Shown: positions 6,795 to 11,223 of the stretch, in pieces
Layout: every line of letters starts with the position of its first letter
Numbering within the stretch: the stretch's first letter is position 1
Assembly: GCA_937935995.1 (NCBI GenBank)
Contig: CALGXF010000025.1
Location: forward strand, 1-11,223
Length of the DNA: 11,223 bases
Direction: 5' to 3'
Origin: an uncultured Alphaproteobacteria bacterium
Lineage (GTDB): Bacteria; Pseudomonadota; Alphaproteobacteria; CAAHEQ01; UBA3637
The notes under the pieces: model-generated
Told to the model about the DNA's origin: nothing
The model's database searches: none
What the model saw: only the letters and a program-made list of their open reading frames with translations
Translations under genes and position numbers: made by a program

Positions 6795-8206
6795 AAAAAC
6801 CATTTACAAAGATTATCGCGACACTGGGGCCTGCGACATCTTCCAAAGAACGCATTTATGAACTGGTCAAAGCCGGCGCAAATGTTTTTCGTTTGAATTT
6901 CAGTCACGGTACGTTGGAAGGCCACAAACAAAATTTTGACTATATTCGTCAAGTTGAAAAAGAGCTGAATCAGCCTATCGGTGTCATTGCCGACATGCAA
7001 GGGCCTAAATTACGGGTCGGTCAATTTAAAAACGGCTCTGTTACTTTAAAAGAAGGCGCCTCTTTCCGTTTGGATATGGATCCGCAACTCGGAGACGAAA
7101 CGCGCGTGACCTTACCGCATCAGGAAATTTTTGATGCCATTGAAGAAGGTACTTACCTTTTATTAAATGACGGCAATATTCGATTGCGCGTGACCGAAGT
7201 CGGCGCTCATCATGCCAATACATTGGTGATTACGGGCGGTGTTTTGTCGGATCATAAAGGCGTGAATGTACCGGGTGTAACGTTGCCGATTAATGCGTTA
7301 ACCGAAAAAGATTTGGTTGACTTGGAATACGCCCTTAACATGGGCGTGGACTGGATTGCCCTTTCTTTTGTCCAACGGCCGGAAGACTTAATTATGGCGC
7401 GGGAAAAAATCAAAGACCGCGCCTGGATTATTACCAAAGTCGAAAAACCGGCGGCTCTTAAAAACTTAAAAGAAATCGTTGATTTATCGGATGCCATTAT
7501 GGTGGCGCGCGGCGATTTAGGTGTTGAATCGCCGATTGAAGATCTGCCGTCTTTGCAAAAACACATCGTGGGGTTATGCCGAACACAAGGAAAACCGGTC
7601 ATTATTGCCACACAAATGTTAGAAAGCATGATTCACAATCCGACTCCGACGCGTGCTGAAGTTTCGGATGTGGCAACGGCTGTTTACGACGGCGTTGACT
7701 GTGTGATGTTATCCGGAGAAACCGCTGTCGGTGAATTTCCGGTTCTCACGGTTTCCACGATGCGTAAAATCATTGCCCATACCGAAGAAGATCCTTTATA
7801 TAAAAAGCAAATGGAAATTATCTCTTTGCCGCCGGATCATTTGGTTGCCAGCGCCATTACATCATCTATTCCCAATATGGCGCGCGTGCTGGATAAAGCA
7901 GCTTGCGTCGTCACATATTCGATTTCGGGGGCAACGACGTTGCGCGTTGCTCGAGAAAGAACCGGCATTCCGATTTTATCATTAACAACGGATGAAAAAG
8001 TCATGCACCGTTGTACGCTGGTATGGGGTGTCACGCCGATTATAACACAAACGGTCAGTTTAATTTTGGATATTGCGCCGATTGCGTTGGAATACGGCAA
8101 AGCCAAAGAAATGATTAAACCGGGAGATCAAATTATCATCACGGCGGGCATTCCGTTTGCCCAAAAAGGCGCCACAAATATCATCCATATTTTAACGGTT
8201 GAATAA
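6791..8206 (+). CDS. pyk: Pyruvate kinase
   Basis: Pyruvate kinase converts phosphoenolpyruvate and ADP to pyruvate and ATP, the last step of glycolysis. The 471-residue length is normal. The A domain begins KIIATLGPATSS (7-18) with RLNFSHG (34-40), giving the substrate Arg34 and cation-site residues. The B domain runs about 72-168 after MQGPKLRVG. IITKVEKPAAL (213-223) carries catalytic Lys216 and metal-binding Glu218, VARGDLGVE (238-246) the metal-binding Asp242, and ATQMLESM...PTRAEVSDV (273-294) the phosphate region. The C domain (about 350-471) is the usual allosteric domain. The start overlaps the epimerase stop (ATGA) with AAGGA at 6780-6784. No convincing terminator follows; a short A/T palindrome at 8209-8220 is too weak. 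Confidence 0.98.
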   Translation: MKKPFTKIIATLGPATSSKERIYELVKAGANVFRLNFSHGTLEGHKQNFDYIRQVEKELNQPIGVIADMQGPKLRVGQFKNGSVTLKEGASFRLDMDPQLGDETRVTLPHQEIFDAIEEGTYLLLNDGNIRLRVTEVGAHHANTLVITGGVLSDHKGVNVPGVTLPINALTEKDLVDLEYALNMGVDWIALSFVQRPEDLIMAREKIKDRAWIITKVEKPAALKNLKEIVDLSDAIMVARGDLGVESPIEDLPSLQKHIVGLCRTQGKPVIIATQMLESMIHNPTPTRAEVSDVATAVYDGVDCVMLSGETAVGEFPVLTVSTMRKIIAHTEEDPLYKKQMEIISLPPDHLVASAITSSIPNMARVLDKAACVVTYSISGATTLRVARERTGIPILSLTTDEKVMHRCTLVWGVTPIITQTVSLILDIAPIALEYGKAKEMIKPGDQIIITAGIPFAQKGATNIIHILTVE

Positions 8207-8231
8207 TTTTTATAAAAATGCAAAAAAGGAC

Positions 8232-8260
8232 TGGACAAGGACAAAAGAATCGTTTATAAA
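8232..8260 (+). promoter_or_regulatory. Promoter of tRNA-Phe
   Basis: TGGACA (8232-8237, five of six matches to TTGACA) and TATAAA (8255-8260) are exactly 17 nt apart, and a start near 8267 would fall just before the tRNA at 8275. The stretch after the -10 is G-rich (GAGGG), a discriminator type often seen at stringently controlled stable-RNA promoters. This gives the tRNA transcription independent of pyk. Confidence 0.8.
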
Positions 8261-8274
8261 GAGGGTCATCTGTT

Positions 8275-8350
8275 GCCCAGATAGCTCAGTCGGTAGAGCA
8301 GGAGACTGAAAATCTCCGTGTCGGTGGTTCGATTCCGCCTCTGGGCACCA
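8275..8350 (+). tRNA. tRNA-Phe (anticodon GAA), CCA encoded
   Basis: A full cloverleaf is visible. The acceptor GCCCAGA (8275-8281) pairs with TCTGGGC (8340-8346), the D-arm is GCTC...GAGC, the anticodon stem GGAGA/TCTCC surrounds loop CTGAAAA with anticodon GAA, and the T-arm is GGTGG-TTCGATT-CCGCC. Discriminator A8347 is followed by an encoded CCA (8348-8350). All stems are perfectly paired. The sequence is close to the alphaproteobacterial tRNA-Phe. Its last 19 nt recur 157 nt downstream (see the repeat entries). Confidence 0.98.
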
Positions 8351-8436
8351 TCCATAAAAAGAGCACCCTTGCGGTGCTTTTTTTGTGGATAAGAGCGTCA
8401 GCGATGAAGCGAAGCACCGAACCGGCAGCGCCGGCG
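8332..8436 (+). repeat. Tandem tRNA-tail repeat, copy 1
   Basis: This 105-nt stretch starts inside the T-loop of tRNA-Phe, so its first 19 nt are the real tRNA 3' end. It then carries a terminator hairpin, the motif GCGTCAGCG (8395-8403) and a small hairpin CCGGC-AGC-GCCGG (8422-8434). It recurs at 8489-8593 with three differences in 105 nt by eye. With the 52-nt spacer 8437-8488 it makes a 157-nt unit. Confidence 0.95.
8356..8384 (+). terminator. Terminator after tRNA-Phe (repeat copy 1)
   Basis: Stem AGCACC (8362-8367) / GGTGCT (8373-8378), loop CTTGC, extended by five A residues facing a T run to 8384. It begins 6 nt past the tRNA CCA, so most tRNA transcripts should end here. The A run on the other side makes it potentially bidirectional. 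Confidence 0.88.
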
Positions 8437-8455
8437 GGGGTTTGTTCGCGTCAGC

Positions 8456-8488
8456 GGAAAGGGGCCCATTTGAAAAATGGGAATTTCC
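8456..8488 (+). other. Hairpin flush with the repeat junction
   Basis: An outer stem GGAAA (8456-8460) / TTTCC (8484-8488) encloses an inner 7-bp stem CCCATTT (8465-8471) / AAATGGG (8475-8481) with loop GAA. The structure ends exactly where repeat copy 2 begins. Drawn as a 5-bp stem CCCAT/ATGGG, the loop becomes TTGAAAA, very like the tRNA-Phe anticodon loop CTGAAAA. No matching acceptor 5' strand or T-stem 5' strand is found, so this is not a functional tRNA. Confidence 0.7.
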
Positions 8489-8593
8489 ATTCCGCCTCTG
8501 GGCACCATCCATAAAAAGAGCACCCTTGTGGTGCTTTTTTTGTGGATAAGAGCGTCAGCGATAAAGCGAAGCACCGAACCGGCAACGCCGGCG
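8489..8593 (+). repeat. Tandem tRNA-tail repeat, copy 2 (partial unit)
   Basis: This copy matches 8332-8436 in 102 of 105 positions by eye. The first 19 nt (8489-8507) are an exact second copy of the tRNA-Phe 3' end including CCA. Two of the three changes fall in hairpin loops (terminator loop C to T at 8529; CCGGC hairpin loop G to A at 8585), leaving the stems intact. The third changes GATGAAG to GATAAAG. Similarity stops after 8593. Confidence 0.95.
8513..8541 (+). terminator. Terminator in repeat copy 2, probably also serving argS
   Basis: Stem AGCACC (8519-8524) / GGTGCT (8530-8535), loop CTTGT, A run before and T run after (to 8541). In the plus direction it is a second stop for tRNA read-through. 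Read on the minus strand it ends in a T-rich run too, and it is the first good terminator downstream of argS (about 130 nt past its stop), so a two-way role is likely. Confidence 0.8.
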
Positions 8594-8672
8594 CAAGTCA
8601 TCATGGTTTACACACCGACGCTTTATCAATATTACGTAGATTGGTTCAATTACATATGGGAACAGACGAGCC

Positions 8673-10400
8673 TTAAGCCTTTGAAAGCATTTTAGCAGGT
8701 GCCTCTATTCCCAATAAGGTTAAGTTATTTTTCAACGTATCCCGCGTCATACAAATTAATTTCAACCGTGATTGTTTAAGGGCTTCATCCGGCTCGCTGT
8801 TAATCGAAACATGCGCATAAAATGTACTGAATTTTTGTGCCAATTCGTAAACATATTCACTGATAACAGACGGTTCGCGCCGCAGATAAGCCTCTTCTAA
8901 AGCTTCGGGTTCCCGTTTAAGCGTCAACAACACTTCACGTTCCATCGGGTGAGACAAGCGAAGCGAAGCGGCTTGAATGGCGGCTTCCGATTCACCGGAC
9001 TTTTCCAAAATCGAATTAATCCGAGCGATTGCATACTGAATATACGCCCCTGTGCGGCCTTCTGATTTTGTGAAATTTTCTGTATCAAAAATATAATCAG
9101 ATGTTCGCGCATTTTTTAAATCTTGATATTTCAACGCACCGATAGCAATTTGATGAGCTTGTTTTTGTGCCGAAGCAGCATCCATTTGTTCGGGAATATT
9201 TTCAAATGCTTTATCAACAGCCAAATCAATCAGGCTTTTCAGATTCATCACACCGCCGGCTCGGGTTTTAAAAGGCTTCCCATCCGCACCGTTAACGGTT
9301 CCGAAAGCAATGTGTTCCAGCAAAACATCATCATCCACATAGTGCGCCATTCGAGCCACTTCAAAAACCTGTTCGAAATGTTCCCGTTGACGGGCATCTA
9401 CCACATATAAAATCGCCTGCGGAATAAAATCCCGTTGACGCGCAATAATCGTAGCCAAATCCGTCGCCGCATAGGTATAAGCACCGTCGGACTTTTTTAA
9501 AATCAAAGGCGCGCGTGTTCTGCCGTTTTCTTCCGGCAACCGAACAATCATTGCGCCATCGGATAATTCCGCCAGCCCTTTTTCCGTTAAGTCCAACAAC
9601 ACGAATGCCAACAAGTCATTGACATCGCTTTCCCCCAGCCATACATCAAAATCCACGCCCAGTTCATCATAATTTTCTTTGACGGCGGCAACGGATTTAT
9701 CCTTAAACATCTGCCACAAAGCCAAATATCCCGGCCGATGGTTTTGCAATTCAAACGTTGCTATTCGCGCTTCTTCCTTAAAAGCATCTTCATTTTTAAA
9801 AGCATCTGCGGCTCGACGATACAAAGCCGAAATGTCCGAAATCGACATTGTCAAATCCGTTGAAAAAAAAGGTTCTTGAAAATAAGGCAAAGTCGGATTT
9901 TCCCGATGCAGCTGGGCAATCAGCATGCCAATCGGGGTTCCCCAGTCGCCGAAATGAACGTCTCCGATGACATTATCGCCGGCTGCGCGCATGATTCGTT
10001 TTAAACTTTCGCCGATAACGGCTGACCGTAAATGCCCGACGTGCATTTCTTTGGCAATATTCGGCCCACCGTAATCAATCACGACAGTTCGCCCCGAAAC
10101 AGGTTCGGTTTGAGCCGGAATTGTTTGCAAAAATTCATCCGACAAAGACAAGTTTAAAAATCCCGGTCCGTCAACGGAAACTTTGGAAACAAACGGTTTG
10201 TCTTTCAGATACGCGGCAATGGAGGCTGCCAAATCCCGCGGCACCCGCTGATTCTTTTTAGCCAGCGCCATCGCAGCATTCGATTGGTAATCCGATAAAT
10301 CCGGTCGATTGGATTGAGAAACAAAAGCGTCTTTTGTTTCAATGCCTGCTTTTTGCAAAGCTTTCATGATTTCTTGTTCGATGTATTTTTTAATATTCAT
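8673..10400 (-). CDS. argS: Arginyl-tRNA synthetase
   Basis: ArgRS charges tRNA-Arg with arginine. The 575-residue class I enzyme has the N-terminal add-domain (about 1-85), whose NRPDLSDYQSNAAMALAK segment (31-48) is typical. The Rossmann core has YGGPNIAKEMHVGHLRS (110-126) with the HIGH-type motif HVGH at 120-123, and GDVHFGDWGTPIGMLIAQL (146-164). YVVDARQREHFEQVF (332-346) follows, then GKPFKTRAGG (374-383), the loop that stands in for KMSKS in many bacterial ArgRS. A helical anticodon-binding DALR domain (about 450-575) ends in LLGIEAPAKM. All parts are present and the length is normal. The ATG at 10400 has an AGG-rich upstream site at ordinary spacing. It faces the tRNA-Phe repeats at its 3' end and is divergent from the reductase gene. 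Confidence 0.98.
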   Translation of the reverse strand: MNIKKYIEQEIMKALQKAGIETKDAFVSQSNRPDLSDYQSNAAMALAKKNQRVPRDLAASIAAYLKDKPFVSKVSVDGPGFLNLSLSDEFLQTIPAQTEPVSGRTVVIDYGGPNIAKEMHVGHLRSAVIGESLKRIMRAAGDNVIGDVHFGDWGTPIGMLIAQLHRENPTLPYFQEPFFSTDLTMSISDISALYRRAADAFKNEDAFKEEARIATFELQNHRPGYLALWQMFKDKSVAAVKENYDELGVDFDVWLGESDVNDLLAFVLLDLTEKGLAELSDGAMIVRLPEENGRTRAPLILKKSDGAYTYAATDLATIIARQRDFIPQAILYVVDARQREHFEQVFEVARMAHYVDDDVLLEHIAFGTVNGADGKPFKTRAGGVMNLKSLIDLAVDKAFENIPEQMDAASAQKQAHQIAIGALKYQDLKNARTSDYIFDTENFTKSEGRTGAYIQYAIARINSILEKSGESEAAIQAASLRLSHPMEREVLLTLKREPEALEEAYLRREPSVISEYVYELAQKFSTFYAHVSINSEPDEALKQSRLKLICMTRDTLKNNLTLLGIEAPAKMLSKA

Positions 10401-10431
10401 GAGCGCACCTGTCCTTGTCTGATCGGCCCTA

Positions 10432-10461
10432 GTTGTATCACCTTTGCCCCGGTCAAGTCAA
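10432..10461 (-). promoter_or_regulatory. Candidate argS promoter
   Basis: On the minus strand TTGACT (10461-10456, five of six) and TACAAC (10437-10432, four of six) are 18 nt apart, with a start expected near 10425, about 25 nt before the argS ATG. Spacer and position are good; the -10 is moderate. I see no T-box or other leader structure in the short leader. Confidence 0.55.
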
Positions 10462-10510
10462 TCCTTATTATCATCGTTTAAAGCCGCTTTAAAATTCCCG
10501 CAAAAGAAGC

Positions 10511-10539
10511 TTGCCATTTTAAAGAAAAACCGTCATAAT
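10511..10539 (+). promoter_or_regulatory. Promoter of the RibD-C/DHFR-like gene
   Basis: TTGCCA (10511-10516) and CATAAT (10534-10539) each match consensus at five of six positions and are exactly 17 nt apart. Transcription would start near 10546, leaving a leader of about 27 nt with GGGAG (10562-10566) placed 6 nt before the ATG. Confidence 0.72.
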
Positions 10540-10572
10540 AAAAAGATATGAAGTTTAATATGGGAGATTATC

Positions 10573-11094
10573 ATGGAAAAACGGAAATGTATTTTATACA
10601 TCACAACTTCTTTAGACGGCTTTATTGCCGATGAAAACGGCAACCGAAAGGCACTGATTGAACAAAGCCGCCAAGAAGTCGGAAGCTTGGATGAATTCTT
10701 GGAAACCGTCGATGTGATTTTAATGGGCCGTAAAACCTATGATCAAATTAAAAATCTGCCTGAATGGCCTTATCCGGGCAAAAAAGTATATGTCATCACA
10801 CACTATTTAAAGCAAAACGACGAACATGTCACGTTTATCCATGAAAACATTATGGGATTGGTGCAGGATTTAAAAGCACAACCCGGTAAGAACATCTGGG
10901 TGATGGGCGGATCGGAAATCACGAACATTTTGATTAAAGAAGGTTTGTTGGATGAATATGTTATCATCACAACGCCGATTTTATTGGGAAAAGGCGTCCG
11001 GTTATTCAAAGATGATAATCCGACCGTATATTTAAAATTGGAAGAAAGCAAAGCTTTCGATAATTGCGTGTTATCTCGCTATGTCAAAAAATAA
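10573..11094 (+). CDS. RibD C-terminal / DHFR-fold reductase family protein
   Basis: The 173-residue protein belongs to the dihydrofolate reductase-like superfamily that includes the RibD reductase domain and small stand-alone proteins of YwjB/YyaP type. Visible family marks are YITTSLDGFIAD (9-20), ILMGRKTYDQI (49-59, NADPH-side motif), PGKKVYVIT (68-76), WVMGGSE (109-115, the glycine-rich cofactor loop) and TPILLGKGVRLF (134-145). Members are expected to bind NADPH and reduce a pteridine- or pyrimidine-like substrate, but stand-alone members are largely uncharacterised. It is not a classical folA: the substrate Asp/Glu context of DHFR is not recognisable. It has its own promoter, ribosome binding site and terminator, so it acts as a single-gene unit. 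Acquisition by transfer is possible but not shown by the sequence. Confidence 0.85.
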   Translation: MEKRKCILYITTSLDGFIADENGNRKALIEQSRQEVGSLDEFLETVDVILMGRKTYDQIKNLPEWPYPGKKVYVITHYLKQNDEHVTFIHENIMGLVQDLKAQPGKNIWVMGGSEITNILIKEGLLDEYVIITTPILLGKGVRLFKDDNPTVYLKLEESKAFDNCVLSRYVKK

Positions 11095-11120
11095 AAAAAG
11101 CCCCCTGCGAGGGGCTTTTT
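11095..11120 (+). terminator. Terminator of the RibD-C/DHFR-like gene
   Basis: A 10-bp stem AAAAAGCCCC (11095-11104) / GGGGCTTTTT (11111-11120) with a 6-nt loop starts right after the stop codon. The A and T runs on both sides make it able to work in either direction. Confidence 0.92.
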
Positions 11121-11123
11121 CAG

Positions 11124-11152
11124 TTGACGACAAAAGTTTATCGGTTTAGAAT
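11124..11152 (+). promoter_or_regulatory. Promoter of the gene cut by the right edge
   Basis: TTGACG (11124-11129) and TAGAAT (11147-11152) each match consensus at five of six positions with 17 nt between. It starts directly after the terminator and leads to a ribosome binding site and ATG at 11181, so it is a well-placed promoter for the next gene. Confidence 0.7.
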
Positions 11153-11180
11153 GATTTTCATAATAAACAAGGAAAAAGAG

Positions 11181-11223
11181 ATGACCCCTCTCACAGTACG
11201 CTTAACAGTTACCCCCCCCCCCC
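11181..11223 (+). CDS. Start of an unidentified gene, cut by the window end
   Basis: AAGGA (11169-11173) lies 7 nt before the ATG at 11181. The frame reads MTPLTVRLTVT and then enters a 12-nt C run that reaches the edge. Promoter and ribosome binding site argue that a gene starts here, but only about ten codons are trustworthy and no family can be named. The C run may not be real sequence (see findings). Confidence 0.4.
   Translation, partial: MTPLTVRLTVTPPP

Noticed and set aside
8207..8231. A/T palindrome after pyk as a terminator
   Set aside because: The TTTTTATAAAAA element (8209-8220) has no room for a hairpin loop and no GC stem. Read-through into tRNA-Phe and its terminator is as likely.
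8210..8512. Open frame of 100 codons on the minus strand across tRNA-Phe, containing SNHRHGDFQSPALPTELS
   Set aside because: This is the familiar false translation of the antisense strand of tRNA-Phe. The frame covers the tRNA, its promoter, the terminator and the repeats, and has no ribosome binding site of note.
8332..8593. Direct repeats at a tRNA 3' end as attL/attR of an integrated element
   Set aside because: Only 52 nt lie between the copies, no integrase is present, and the identity runs 86 nt past the CCA, more than a usual att core. Tandem duplication explains it better, though a scar of excision cannot be fully excluded.
8398..8695. Short open frames on both strands over the repeats and into the argS 3' end (minus 8398-8604, plus 8477-8695)
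   Set aside because: They run through terminator hairpins and the duplicated tRNA tail, show biased low-complexity composition, and resemble no family.

Overview
The window looks like part of a chromosome from an alphaproteobacterium of moderate GC content. Three things suggest this: the tRNA-Phe sequence (GCCCAGA acceptor, GAA anticodon, encoded CCA) is of the alphaproteobacterial type; the Fe-S cluster operon has the order sufB-sufC-sufD-sufS-sufT; and pyruvate kinase has the GPKLRVG-type B-domain entry seen in that class. An uncultured or host-associated lineage is possible, but that is inference.

Left third (28-4751, minus strand): a compact SUF operon reads leftward from a promoter near 4750 to a rho-independent terminator at 28-54. 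The order is sufB, a 92-residue MazG-like gene, sufC, sufD, sufS, sufT. Every junction is an overlap or a 1-nt gap, including two ATGA stop/start overlaps, so the six genes are probably co-translated. SufS takes sulfur from cysteine, SufB-SufC-SufD is the ATP-driven scaffold, and SufT helps maturation or transfer. SufD is about half the usual length, and the MazG-like gene is an unexpected member.

Middle (4768-8206, plus strand): a divergent transcription unit encodes a membrane-anchored PAS protein with a degenerate GGDEF domain, an aldose 1-epimerase-family protein and pyruvate kinase. The last two overlap by ATGA.

Non-coding stretch (8207-8672): tRNA-Phe has its own promoter and is followed by 1.67 copies of a 157-nt tandem unit. 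Each copy begins with the last 19 nt of the tRNA and carries a terminator and hairpins. The arrangement resembles the stuttered repeats downstream of E. coli tyrT and is the most unusual structure in the window.

Right third: argS (minus) is divergent from a small RibD-C/DHFR-fold reductase gene (plus) with its own promoter and terminator. Beyond it, a strong promoter and ribosome binding site lead into an ORF cut by the window end. Both window edges are C homopolymers and may be assembly artefacts. I found no CRISPR array, transposase, integrase or recognisable defence system. The window is mostly housekeeping.
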